Positions 38,048-47,245 of a stretch of 64,000 nucleotides of DNA are shown here, in pieces (within the stretch, counting starts at the first letter, position 1; every line of letters starts with the position of its first letter). The position numbers and the translations under genes were made by a program. Origin of the DNA: Pacificitalea manganoxidans (GTDB taxonomy: Bacteria; Pseudomonadota; Alphaproteobacteria; Rhodobacterales; Rhodobacteraceae); contig NZ_CP021404.1 in the NCBI RefSeq assembly GCF_002504165.1, forward strand, positions 1,116,001 through 1,180,000, given 5' to 3'. Below the pieces are notes generated by a model. It was not told the origin of the DNA, ran no database searches, and saw nothing but the letters and a program-made list of their open reading frames with translations.

Positions 38048-39169
38048 ATGCGGCAGCCTGATCATGGGCCGGAGCGGCAGCCCGCCCGCCGCCCGGCACC
38101 CGCCGAGCCACCCGGCCCCCTGACTCGCCTGCGGCAGATCGCGGCGCGGTTCCGGGCGTTTTTTGCAGGGTTGGGCTGGGGCCAAAGCCCGGTGCCCGCG
38201 CGCGGTCAGGTCACCCATGTCATCATCCTTGACGGCACCATGTCCTCGACCCAGCCGGGGCAGGAAACCAATGCCGGGCTGACATGGCGATTGCTGTCGG
38301 AAAAGGCGCCTTCGGCACGGATGTCCCTGTTCTATGAGCCGGGCATTCAGTGGGAGGATTGGCGCAGCGCCGCCGATGTGGCGGCCGGGCGGGGGATCAA
38401 CCGGCAGATCCGGCGCGCGTATGGGTTTCTCGCCTCGCGCTATCGGCCCGGTGACCGGATCTATCTGTTCGGCTATTCGCGCGGGGCCTATGCGGTGCGC
38501 TCGCTCGCGGGGGTGATCGACCGGGTGGGGCTGTTGCAGGCCGAGAACGCCACCGAACGGGCGGTGCGCGAGGCATGGCGGCTCTATGAGAACGGCGGCA
38601 CAGCCGAGGAAAGCGCCGCCGCCCGCGCCGGGTTCCGCGCGCGGCTGTGCCATCCCCATGTCGAGATCGAGATGATCGGCGTCTGGGATACGGTCAAGGC
38701 GCTGGGCCTGCGGCTGCCGCTGCTGTGGCGGGTGTCGGAGGACGCGCATAATTTCCACGGCACGGAATTGTCGCAGGTCGTGCGCCACGGCTTTCACGCG
38801 CTGGCCCGCGATGAGACGCGTCTGGCCTATGCGCCGGTGCTCTGGCAATCCGATCCCGGCTGGGAGGGGCGTCTGGAACAGGTCTGGTTTCGGGGCACCC
38901 ATGGCGATATCGGCGGCCAGCTCAATGGCCGGGACGAGGCCCGCCCGCTGGCCAATGTGCCGCTGGTCTGGATGCTGGAGAAGGCCGAGGATTGCGGGCT
39001 GGACCTGCCCGAAGGCTGGCGCGCGCGATTCCCCGCCGATCCCACCGCGCCCTCCGCCGGTTCCCGCCGGGGCTGGGGGCGGGTGTTTCTGGCCCGCAGG
39101 CGGCGGGTGATCGGGGCCGACCCGTCCGAGCGGCTGCATCCCAGCGCCGAGGCCAATCCGCACCCGTAG
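38048..39169 (+). CDS. DUF2235/Tle1-like alpha/beta hydrolase
   Basis: 373 residues from the ATG at 38048, eight bases after the coxL-like stop. The nucleophile elbow is GYSRGAYAVRSLAG with candidate Ser144; the Asp is in IGVWDTVKALG and the His in FRGTHGDIGG. These three motifs define the DUF2235 group that includes type VI secretion phospholipases (Tle1). Here there is no vgrG, no immunity gene and no signal peptide, so a housekeeping or storage-lipid role is as likely as an effector role. The first 45 residues are Arg/Pro-rich and poorly defined. It ends immediately before the 24-25 bp tandem repeats. Confidence 0.85.
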   Translation: MRQPDHGPERQPARRPAPAEPPGPLTRLRQIAARFRAFFAGLGWGQSPVPARGQVTHVIILDGTMSSTQPGQETNAGLTWRLLSEKAPSARMSLFYEPGIQWEDWRSAADVAAGRGINRQIRRAYGFLASRYRPGDRIYLFGYSRGAYAVRSLAGVIDRVGLLQAENATERAVREAWRLYENGGTAEESAAARAGFRARLCHPHVEIEMIGVWDTVKALGLRLPLLWRVSEDAHNFHGTELSQVVRHGFHALARDETRLAYAPVLWQSDPGWEGRLEQVWFRGTHGDIGGQLNGRDEARPLANVPLVWMLEKAEDCGLDLPEGWRARFPADPTAPSAGSRRGWGRVFLARRRRVIGADPSERLHPSAEANPHP

Positions 39170-39180
39170 TGCCTCTCGGG

Positions 39181-39445
39181 AATGGACGCCGTAACGCCCC
39201 TGCGCATGGCGCCCTTAGTGCCCCCTGATTAGAAGCCCTAACGCGTCCGGCGCACGGCACCCTTAGTGCCGCCGCGAATAGCATCCCTAACGCCTCCGGC
39301 GCACGGCACCCGTAGCACCCCCGCGGTTGGCACCCTTAGCGCCGCCGCGAATAGCACCCCTAACGCCCCCCGCGTATGGCACCCGTAACGCCTCCCGCGA
39401 ATGGCACCCGTAACATCCCCGCGCACGGCACCGACAGCGCGCGGG
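39181..39445. repeat. Array of about ten 24-25 bp degenerate tandem repeats
   Basis: Units begin at 39181, 39206, 39231, 39254, 39278, 39303, 39327, 39351, 39376, 39401 and (partial) 39425. A typical unit opens with ATGGCACCC, goes on with (T/G)TAACGCC and ends in a C-rich CCGCG(A/C) tail. Lengths alternate between 23, 24 and 25 bases, so the array is not an in-frame coding repeat. The unit at 39254 contains the short hairpin CGGCAC-CCTTA-GTGCCG, and the one at 39206 a G-T version of it. It fills the 333 bases between the DUF2235 gene and the convergent marR-like gene. It differs from the large repeat family nearby. Confidence 0.9.
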
Positions 39446-39502
39446 CCTTCCCCGCTGGGTTGGTCGCTGGGCGCGCTGGACCGCCGCGGCTGGAAGATGC
39501 GG

Positions 39503-40045
39503 CTAGTAGATATAGCGAATCTGATCGGTCCAGTAGCGTTCCACCCGTTTCAACGACCCGGTGATCTGGTCCAGCCCGTCGAGCGAAATCACCCCGGTAT
39601 CGGACAGCCCCGCCGCGTGCCGTTCGAACAGGGTCGACACGATCAGGTGGATGTTGCGGCCTTTCTCCGTCAGGCGCACACGGACAGACCGGCGATCCAC
39701 CTCGCAGCGTTGATGATGCATGAAGCCGGTATCGACCAGCTTCTTGAGATTGTAGGACACGTTCGAGCCTTGATAGTAGCCGCGGCTTTTCAATTCGCCC
39801 GCGGTCACTTCGTTATCGCCCACATTGAAAAGCAGCAGCGCCTGAACCGCGTTGATCTCCAATATGCCGACGCGCTCGAATTCGTCCTTTATCACGTCGA
39901 GCAATAGCCGATGAAGCCGCTCCACCAAGGTGAGGGATTCAAGATAGCTCGACATGAATTCCTGATGCTCGGCGCTGATCGCGCCGGTTTGCCCCATCGT
40001 GGTTCGGTCGGAACCACGGGGGCCTATGTGTCGGTGCACACTCAT
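39503..40045 (-). CDS. MarR/LdtR-like winged-helix transcription regulator
   Basis: 180 residues from an ATG with SD GGAGG at good spacing; a second in-frame ATG at 39997 would drop 16 residues. The central region fits a winged helix: INAVQALLLFNVGDNEVTAGELKSRGYYQGSNVSYNLKKLVDTG is the recognition helix area (given in part), followed by the wing RRSVRVRLTEKGRNI. The layout, with a Tyr-rich recognition helix, resembles alphaproteobacterial LdtR-type regulators of envelope or stress genes. Target genes are unknown. It lies alone, with an AACCGGTT palindrome in its upstream region. Confidence 0.87.
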   Translation of the reverse strand: MSVHRHIGPRGSDRTTMGQTGAISAEHQEFMSSYLESLTLVERLHRLLLDVIKDEFERVGILEINAVQALLLFNVGDNEVTAGELKSRGYYQGSNVSYNLKKLVDTGFMHHQRCEVDRRSVRVRLTEKGRNIHLIVSTLFERHAAGLSDTGVISLDGLDQITGSLKRVERYWTDQIRYIY

Positions 40046-40124
40046 TACGCCTCCGTTCTGCTCATGCAGACAGGGCGTAAGCCAAATTCCCCAACAACCG
40101 GTTAAGTCAGACGAATTACCCGAC

Positions 40125-40433
40125 CTACCATGTCCGGCCCCGGGCGGAGATGTCCGCGATCAGCGCGGCGAACTGGCTGGGCGCCGCGTCCATGCCGGTG
40201 ATCCAGCGCAGCAGATCCTGATCGTTTTCTTCCAGCAACTGATCGTAGAGCGCCAGCTCGGCGTCGCTCATGCCGGTCAGCCGGTCGCGGGAATAGGCGC
40301 TTAGCACCAAATCCATTTCCTTGATGCCCCGGCGCATGGAGCGCATTTGCAGGCGGCGGATCGCGGTGTCGCGCGGCTCGTCCGCCGGGGGGACGGGGCG
40401 GGGGATCTGCGGGGTGGCGGTGTCTTGGGTCAC
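40125..40433 (-). CDS. sdhE: Succinate dehydrogenase assembly factor SdhE
   Basis: 102 residues. The defining RGxxE motif is present (RRGIKEMD, residues about 34-41), followed by the five-helix-bundle pattern DLVLSAYSRDRLTGMSDAELALYDQLLEENDQDLLRW (in parts). SdhE helps attach FAD covalently to the SDH flavoprotein. Its start overlaps the stop of the upstream XRE-type regulator in an ATGA junction, so the two are co-translated. The link between this regulator and SDH maturation is unusual and is only inferred from the overlap. Confidence 0.85.
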   Translation of the reverse strand: MTQDTATPQIPRPVPPADEPRDTAIRRLQMRSMRRGIKEMDLVLSAYSRDRLTGMSDAELALYDQLLEENDQDLLRWITGMDAAPSQFAALIADISARGRTW

Positions 40434-40810
40434 TGGCTTGGGTCTCCGGGGGTGAGCAGGGTGCGCAGGCGCGCTTCGGCGGCCTGCACGCGATCGGTGC
40501 CCTGACGGATCAGCATCTGGGCTGCACGGATTTCGTCAAGAAGCGCGGCGGCGGTATCGCCCTCGGCGGCAGGCTCGGTCGCGGGCGCGGCGTCCGATAG
40601 CAGCGCGGTCAGCGGCAATCCCAGCAGCCCCGCCAGCATTTGCAGCTTATTGCCGCGCGGCGCGCTGGCGCCCTGTTCCCAGCGGGCCACCGTTTCGGGG
40701 CGAACGCCCAGCCGGTCGGCAAGCGCATCCGGGCTCAGCCCCTGCGCCGCGCGGGCGGCGGCGATCCGCGCGCCAAGCTCCTGCGACCGGTGCATGATGT
40801 CGATCGGCAT
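40430..40810 (-). CDS. XRE-family helix-turn-helix regulator
   Basis: 126 residues. The N-terminal HTH_3 domain is clear: LGARIAAARAAQGLSPDALADRLGVRPETVARWEQG with NKLQMLAGLLGLPL (in parts). The C-terminal half is Ala/Glu-rich and probably helical or coiled (LLDEIRAAQMLIRQG). The stop overlaps the sdhE start by four bases. It diverges from aatA with 82 bases between, where it may act; a near-palindrome GTTTCACGCGAAAAC lies at 40860-40874 in that gap. Confidence 0.88.
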   Translation of the reverse strand: MPIDIMHRSQELGARIAAARAAQGLSPDALADRLGVRPETVARWEQGASAPRGNKLQMLAGLLGLPLTALLSDAAPATEPAAEGDTAAALLDEIRAAQMLIRQGTDRVQAAEARLRTLLTPGDPSQ

Positions 40811-40856
40811 CGGCGTCTCCTGCTTTGACCTTGAATGCGTTTGCCAGACTACCTAG

Positions 40857-42095
<1,239 letters not shown>

Positions 42096-42189
42096 TCGGG
42101 GCGTCATGCTCCCCGGCGGGCGGGTCCGATAGGGTCGCGCCCGCCTCTTTGCGCCGGATCGCGGCGCCGACCGGGACAGGAGATCCGCC

Positions 42190-42597
42190 ATGTCGCTCGA
42201 ACTTCCCGAATATTATTTCCGGGTGAAGGAAAACGGCGCGGCGGTGTTCCGGGTCGATACCGAAAACCGTCAGCGCCGGATCGAGATGGACCAGATCGCG
42301 GTTCTCAACATCCGCAATGGCGAAGTGAAGCCCCACGGCGACCGGCCCCTGACCGAGCAGGATCTGACCGAGATCCGCACCTGGATGGCCCGCCGCAGCG
42401 AGCAGTTGGCCCGCCGCGAGGTGGACGATCTGCTGCGCACCGTCGATCACCTGAACCTCACGACCCAATGGGTGCAGTCCCGTGCCACGCAGGCGCAGCT
42501 GGACGAGGTCACCGACGCGCTGCTGCTGGCCATGCATGACCTGCGGCAATTGCTGGTGCGCAAGAAGGCCGAGCGTCTGCTGAAGGACGCCGACTGA
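42190..42597 (+). CDS. Conserved hypothetical protein
   Basis: 135 residues with SD AGGAG. Starts MSLELPEYYFRVKENGAAVFRVDTENRQRR; a small N-terminal beta-rich part (about 50 residues) is followed by a long helical, charged stretch (about 85 residues) likely to form a coiled coil. No membrane helix, signal peptide or Cys. The same layout occurs in proteins of unknown function in related alphaproteobacteria. It follows aatA by 94 bases. Confidence 0.75.
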   Translation: MSLELPEYYFRVKENGAAVFRVDTENRQRRIEMDQIAVLNIRNGEVKPHGDRPLTEQDLTEIRTWMARRSEQLARREVDDLLRTVDHLNLTTQWVQSRATQAQLDEVTDALLLAMHDLRQLLVRKKAERLLKDAD

Positions 42598-43102
42598 GCC
42601 CACGCGCCCCGTCTGACCCGTCGCGACCGGGCAGGCCGGGCAGGACGGGCACGACCGGACGGGGGCCCCACGCCTGATCGCTTGCGACCGGGGCCATGCG
42701 CGTCACCCGGCTTCCCCCGCGACTGAACCCCTATCCCGCTCTGGCCCCTGCGGTCGGGCCACGTCGGCGTTTAGGCTGGGCCGCTGCAACGGAGGGCTTC
42801 GCCGCGCGGCGTCCTGTAAGGCTCCCCCTGCGCGCCCCTGCGATCGGGGCCTCCCGCCGCGCGTGGTCCTCCTGCGCCTGCGCCGCGCGGCTTGACCCGA
42901 ACCCCTGCGCTGGGCTATGGGCTGGTCTTGTGAGAGAGGGGCGATGGCGTCGTTCTTCATGGTCCGAAAGGTGGACAGCCGGGCAGGTCATGCTCCGCTG
43001 CCGCGGCTCCGACCCCTCGCACCCCTGACATCCCTTACGCCCGGATCCCATGCCGCCCCTGCGCCCGATCGTTGCGCTGGTGGCCCAGATCGAGGTTCGC
43101 TC
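42598..43102. other. GC-rich intergenic region without a recognised gene
   Basis: 505 bases. Contains scattered short repeats around CCCCTGCG and TCGGG (near 42745, 42835 and 43045) and C-rich runs. Open frames across it lack ribosome binding sites and family resemblance. No RNA gene was recognised. It must contain the promoter of the following transporter. Confidence 0.4.
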
Positions 43103-44032
43103 ATGTCTGTCCTGACCCGTTCCACCGGCCGTATGGCCTTGTCCGGTTCCGCTGGCACGCCCTTGGCCATGCTGGCGATGGTCGCCGCGACGCTGCTATT
43201 GCCGCTTGGCGATACCATATCCAAGCTGTTGACCAGCTTTGCCAATCCGCTGGAAGTCTCCACCTTGCGGGTGCTGACGCAGGCGGCGGTACTGGTGCCT
43301 TTGGCGGTGCTGACCCGAACATCGTTTCGCGGGGCATTTTCCCCGGTCGTGTTTGTCGCGGGGTTCTGTTTCGCGATGGTGTCCTTTGCGCTGATCGCCA
43401 GCTTTCAGGTCATGCCTATCGCCACGGCGATTTCGATCTTTTTCATCGAGCCGCTGTTTCTGACCCTGCTGGCGCGGCCCCTGTTGGGCGAAGCGGTGGG
43501 GCTGCGCCGCTACGTCGCCGTGGGCGTGGGGCTGATCGGGGCGGTGATCGTGATCCGTCCGAACTTCGCCACCTTTGGCTGGATCGCGCTGCTGCCGGCC
43601 TTTGCCGCGTTGGCCTTTGCTATCAACATGGTGATGGTGCGCCGCGCCAGCCGGACCCGTGCGCCGCTGACCATTCAGGTCGGCGCGACGCTTTACGGCG
43701 TGCTGGTCATGAGCGCGGTCACGCTTGGCGCGCATCAGATGGGGTGGGTCAGCTTCGGCTTTGCCGCCGCGCCGGACTGGGCCTGGGGCGCGGTGCTGGC
43801 GGCGGGCGCGCTGGCTGCGGTGACGTTTTTACTGATCGGGTTCGCGTTTTCCCGCGCGGAGGCGAGCCTGCTGGCGCCATTTCAGTATCTGGAGATCGTG
43901 GGCGCGGTGGCGTTCGGCTGGCTGGTCTTCGACGACCTGCCCGACGCGCTGACATGCCTCGGCACCGCGATCATCCTCGGCGCCGGGATCTATGTGTTCC
44001 ACCGGGAGCGCAAGGTGCAGTCCGCGCCGTAA
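43103..44032 (+). CDS. EamA/DMT superfamily transporter
   Basis: 309 residues from MSVLTRSTGRMALSG. Ten membrane helices in two EamA repeats: LLPLGDTISKLLTSF and FFIEPLFLTLLARPLLGEAVGLRRY in the first, FSRAEASLLAPFQYLEIVGAVAFGWLVFDDLPD in the second (in parts). The pattern is that of the RhaT/EamA-type group widespread in this order, often annotated as metabolite or amino-acid exporters. Substrate unknown. It is not closely alike to the DMT protein at 19339. It ends 60 bases before a perfect palindrome. Confidence 0.87.
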   Translation: MSVLTRSTGRMALSGSAGTPLAMLAMVAATLLLPLGDTISKLLTSFANPLEVSTLRVLTQAAVLVPLAVLTRTSFRGAFSPVVFVAGFCFAMVSFALIASFQVMPIATAISIFFIEPLFLTLLARPLLGEAVGLRRYVAVGVGLIGAVIVIRPNFATFGWIALLPAFAALAFAINMVMVRRASRTRAPLTIQVGATLYGVLVMSAVTLGAHQMGWVSFGFAAAPDWAWGAVLAAGALAAVTFLLIGFAFSRAEASLLAPFQYLEIVGAVAFGWLVFDDLPDALTCLGTAIILGAGIYVFHRERKVQSAP

Positions 44033-44090
44033 CCGTGCGGACATGGGGGGTGAGTCGCGCGCTGCCGGATCAGGTCAGCGTGGCTGTCCC

Positions 44091-44112
44091 ATTGTTTCGC
44101 ACGCGAAACAAT
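44091..44112. promoter_or_regulatory. Perfect 22-bp palindrome (10-2-10)
   Basis: Arms ATTGTTTCGC and GCGAAACAAT separated by AC, in an otherwise ordinary intergenic stretch. The half-site TGTTTC...GAAACA resembles ParB parS sites, but the central spacing is two bases longer. It could also be the terminator of the transporter gene, since TTTAC follows. No protein ligand can be assigned. Confidence 0.55.
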
Positions 44113-44279
44113 TTACAGGTCGGTAACGGGATTTCGAGGGAGTTCCGGCAGGATTTGGCCGAATTTCCGCAGGCCGGGCGCGCCGGTAGGGATATGTTAG
44201 GCGATCCTGCGGCTGGCGCTTGCCGGGGTGGGGAGGGCGATTGCACGCCCCTCCCGGCTGTTTCATGAGCGCGACGCAA

Positions 44280-45120
44280 ACCTGCCCGTGGGGTGGCGCT
44301 GGGACGGTTGAGCGGGTGTGCTTTATGGTGGCGTGTTCCTCCTCGCCCAGAGGTCAGCGAGGGGTGGCCAAGCGCCAGCCCGCAGGGACGGGCAGGCGCT
44401 CGCCCGCGCGGCCTTTGGCCTTGTTCGCGGGCGGTTGCGCTGAGTTCTGAAGAGCGCTCGGCACCGAAAGAGAGGGCACAACGTGAGCCTTCCCGTGGGT
44501 TGGCGCTGAGACGGTTGAGCGGGTGTGCTTTATGGTGCCGTGTTCCTCCCCGCTTCGAGGTGAGCGCGAGGTGGCCAAGCGCCAGCCCGTCGGGGCGGGC
44601 AGGCGCTCGCTCTCGCGGCCTTTGGCCTTGTTCGCGGGCGGTTGCGCTGAGTTCTGAAGATCGCTCGGCACCGAAAGAGAGGGCACAACGTGAGCCTTCC
44701 CGTGGGGTGGCGCTGGGACGGGGGAACGGCGCGCTTTATCCCCGCCACATTCCTCTTCGATCAGACGTCAGCGAGGGGTGGCAAAGCGCCAGCCCGTCGG
44801 GGCGGGCAGGCGCTCGCTCTCGCGCTTCGCTTGTTCGAGAGCGGGTGCAAGGAGTTCGGAGGTTTCAAGGCGCTGCCACTCTAGGTGCACCGCAAGCCTG
44901 CCCGTGGGATGGCGCTGGGACGGCTGAGCAGCGCGCTTTATGGTGCCGTGTTCCTCCCCGTTCCGGGGTCAGCATAAGGTGGCCAAGCGCCAGCCCGTGT
45001 GGGCGGGCAGGCGCTCGCCCTGCGCGGCCTGTGGCCTTGTTCGCGGGCGGTGGCGCTGATTTCTGAAGATCGGGCGCTCATCGGAGCGCTTCGCTTATTC
45101 GTGGGCGGGGGCGCTTGGGT
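44280..45120 (-). repeat. Intergenic structured repeat family, cluster D (four complete units, one decayed)
   Basis: Same family as the cluster at 20906, in reverse orientation. Units are at 44280-44432, 44486-44639, 44693-44842 and 44895-45048, and a decayed one runs from about 45061 to 45120. The spacers between the first three units are nearly identical (TTCTGAAGA, CGGCACCGAAAGAGAGG), marking tandem duplication. Read in family orientation, the unit at 44486 has left arm GCCCGCG but right arm CGAGAGC, a chimera of the two arm types, and the unit at 44895 has a one-base bulge. Between convergent EamA transporter and carA genes. Confidence 0.94.
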
Positions 45121-45208
45121 CGGGGTGGGCTTATCCCGGTGGCTGCGGGGGCGCGACGTGTCTGACCGGGGGCGCGACCTGCGCCCGGGTCCGCGTCTGC
45201 CGGGCTTT

Positions 45209-45236
45209 GAAACAGAAACGGGCGCCGTGGCGCCCG
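45209..45236 (-). terminator. Intrinsic terminator of carA
   Basis: Stem CGGGCGC / GCGCCCG (45219-45236) followed on the minus strand by TTTCTGTTTC, 27 bases beyond the carA stop. A good factor-independent terminator. Confidence 0.8.
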
Positions 45237-45262
45237 ATCCTACCGTTTCCGAAAACCGCGCT

Positions 45263-46423
45263 TTACAGCGCCGGGGCCTTACCCGTTTCCATCGCCTCGG
45301 CGAACCGTTCGAACAGGTAGTAGCTGTCCTGCGGGCCGGGGCTGGCTTCGGGGTGATACTGCACCGAGAAGACCGGCCGGTCGGTGACGCGGATGCCGCA
45401 GTTCGAGCCGTCGAAGAGCGACACATGCGTTTCCTTCACATTGGCGGGCAGCGTCTGGCTGTCCACTGTGAAGCCGTGGTTCATCGAGGTGATCTCGACC
45501 TTGCCGGTTTCCAGATCCTTGACCGGATGGTTGGCGCCGTGATGGCCGTGGTTCATCTTGATCGTCTGTGCCCCCAGCGCGCGGGCGAGGATCTGATGGC
45601 CGAGGCAGATGCCGAAGACGGGCATCTGGCTTTGGGCCATGACCTGCTGGATCATCGGCACGGCATAGACGCCGGTCGCCGCCGGATCGCCGGGGCCATT
45701 GGACAGGAACAGCCCGTCGGGATTGTGGCTCAGCACCTCTTCGGCGGTGGCGGTGGCGGGCAGCACGGTCACGTCACAGCCAGCGGAGGCAAGGCAGCGC
45801 AGGATGTTGCGCTTGGCGCCGTAGTCAATCGCGACGACCTTGAATTTCGGGTTTTCCTGCCGGGTGTAGCCTTCGGGCCAGGCCCACCGCATTTCATCCC
45901 AGCGGTAGCTTTGGGCGCAGGTCACGTCGCGGGCAAGGTCCACACCGACCAGACCGGCAAAGCCGCGCGCGGCGGCAATCAGCGCTTCGATATCGAAATT
46001 GCCGTCGGGATCATGGGCCAGCGCGACATGCGGCGCGCCCTGCCGCCGGATCGCGCGGGTCAGGCGGCGGGTGTCGAGCCCGCCGATGCCGATGCGGCCG
46101 CGCTTTTCCAGCCATGCGGTCAGCGTGTCGGCGGAGCGCCAGTTCGACGGCTCGGTCGGGTCCCATTTCACCACCATCCCGGCGGCGACCGGCTCGGCGG
46201 TTTCGTCATCCTCGGGGGTGACGCCGGTATTGCCGATATGGGGGAAGGTGAAGGTCACGATCTGGCCCGCATAGGAGGGGTCGGTCATGATTTCCTGATA
46301 GCCGGTCATGGCGGTGTTGAAGCACAGCTCGGCGACGGTCTGGCCCGTGGCGCCGAAGCCCTTGCCATAGAAAAGGGTGCCATCCGCGAGAGCGAGGCAG
46401 GCAGTGGGGCGATCCTGGGGCAT
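45263..46423 (-). CDS. carA: Carbamoyl-phosphate synthase small subunit
   Basis: 386 residues from MPQDRPTACLALADGTLFYG, preceded by AAGGAG. The N-terminal CPSase small-chain domain has NTAMTGYQEIMTDPSYAGQI (in part) and GIGGLDTRRLTRAIR. The C-terminal class I amidotransferase has FLSNGPGDPAA, the nucleophile Cys in FGICLGHQILARALG, and His-Glu in YHPEASPGP. It releases ammonia from glutamine for carbamoyl phosphate (arginine and pyrimidine synthesis). carB is not in the window. It diverges from yqeY, and no attenuator or pyrimidine-responsive leader is recognised upstream. Confidence 0.97.
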   Translation of the reverse strand: MPQDRPTACLALADGTLFYGKGFGATGQTVAELCFNTAMTGYQEIMTDPSYAGQIVTFTFPHIGNTGVTPEDDETAEPVAAGMVVKWDPTEPSNWRSADTLTAWLEKRGRIGIGGLDTRRLTRAIRRQGAPHVALAHDPDGNFDIEALIAAARGFAGLVGVDLARDVTCAQSYRWDEMRWAWPEGYTRQENPKFKVVAIDYGAKRNILRCLASAGCDVTVLPATATAEEVLSHNPDGLFLSNGPGDPAATGVYAVPMIQQVMAQSQMPVFGICLGHQILARALGAQTIKMNHGHHGANHPVKDLETGKVEITSMNHGFTVDSQTLPANVKETHVSLFDGSNCGIRVTDRPVFSVQYHPEASPGPQDSYYLFERFAEAMETGKAPAL

Positions 46424-46761
46424 GGGCGCGACTCCTTGGCAGCGTGTGGGAGTGTCCCCGGGGAAAAGAATCCGGTGGGCAGGCTCCGGGCAAATCGGCG
46501 GCAACCTAGGGTCGGCGCGGGGGAGGGTCAAGCGCCATAGGCGGGGTTTGCGGCGCCCACAGCACCGTTATGCATGGCGCGCAGGACGGGGGTGGGGGCG
46601 TGGCGCGTGGGGGGACGGAGCCGTGGCGCGCGGGGGGAGCAGGCGCGGGACGGAGGCGGGCAAGTGACGCTGCAGGCGCCGCGCGGGGGCGAGGTTGTCA
46701 GCAGGGGCCGGTTTCTGTAGGGTCCGACATTCTGACATGCTCTCAGGGGATGGAGCCACAT
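46424..46761. promoter_or_regulatory. Divergent carA / yqeY promoter region
   Basis: 338 bases. For yqeY, TTGTCA (46695-46700), 17 bases, TAGGGT (46718-46723) is a plausible sigma-70 promoter. Two copies of CGTGGCGCG(T/C)GGGGGGA (about 46605 and 46628) form a G-rich direct repeat of unknown role. No clear promoter is seen on the carA side. Confidence 0.4.
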
Positions 46762-47223
46762 ATGGGATTGCGCGATCGGGTCGGAACGGCCCTCAAGGAC
46801 GCAATGCGCAACAAGGAGGCCGAGCGGCTTTCGACCTTGCGCCTGATCAATGCCGCCATCAAGGACAAGGACATCGCCGCGCGCACCGAAGGTGCCGACG
46901 ATGCCGGTGTGTCCGATGACGTCGTGCTGCAGATCCTTGGCAAGATGGTCAAGCAGCGTCAGGAAAGCGCCCGCGCCTACGAAGAAGGCGGGCGCGTCGA
47001 TCTGGCCGAGCGGGAACGCTCCGAGATCGGCGTGATCGAGGAATTCCTGCCGCGCCAGTTGACCGATGACGAAGTCACCGCCGCCGTCGATGACGCCATC
47101 GCCGAAACCGGCGCCGAAGGCATCCGCGACATGGGCAAGGTGATGGGCGTGCTGAAGGGCAAATATACGGGGCGGATGGATTTTGGTCGGGTCGGCCCGC
47201 GCGTGAAGGACCGGCTGGGCTGA
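46762..47223 (+). CDS. yqeY: GatB/YqeY domain-containing protein
   Basis: 153 residues from the ATG at 46762 (MGLRDRVGTALKDAMRNKE), preceded by GGAG; an ATG at 46750 is in frame. Family motifs are TLRLINAAIKDKDIAAR, KMVKQRQESARAYEEGGR, IEEFLPRQLTDDEV and MGKVMGVLKGKYTGRMD. YqeY resembles the tRNA-binding tail of GatB; a direct function in tRNA-dependent amidation is not proven. It is placed opposite carA, an arrangement common in this order. It converges with the cyd operon. Confidence 0.93.
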   Translation: MGLRDRVGTALKDAMRNKEAERLSTLRLINAAIKDKDIAARTEGADDAGVSDDVVLQILGKMVKQRQESARAYEEGGRVDLAERERSEIGVIEEFLPRQLTDDEVTAAVDDAIAETGAEGIRDMGKVMGVLKGKYTGRMDFGRVGPRVKDRLG

Positions 47224-47245
47224 GCACCGCCGCGGGCGGACCCTG

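Noticed and set aside
38048-39169. Type VI secretion effector with immunity partner
   Set aside because: No vgrG, PAAR, signal or immunity-like gene is nearby; only the catalytic motifs match.
39181-39445. CRISPR array at the 24-25 bp repeats
   Set aside because: Units are directly adjacent with no spacers, vary in sequence, and no cas gene is near.
39181-39445. Coding tandem repeat on the minus strand (open frames at 38922-39284 and 39238-39426)
   Set aside because: Unit lengths of 23, 24 and 25 bases do not keep a frame.
42598-43102. A tRNA or small RNA gene in the intergenic region
   Set aside because: No T-loop consensus or cloverleaf arms, and no terminator.
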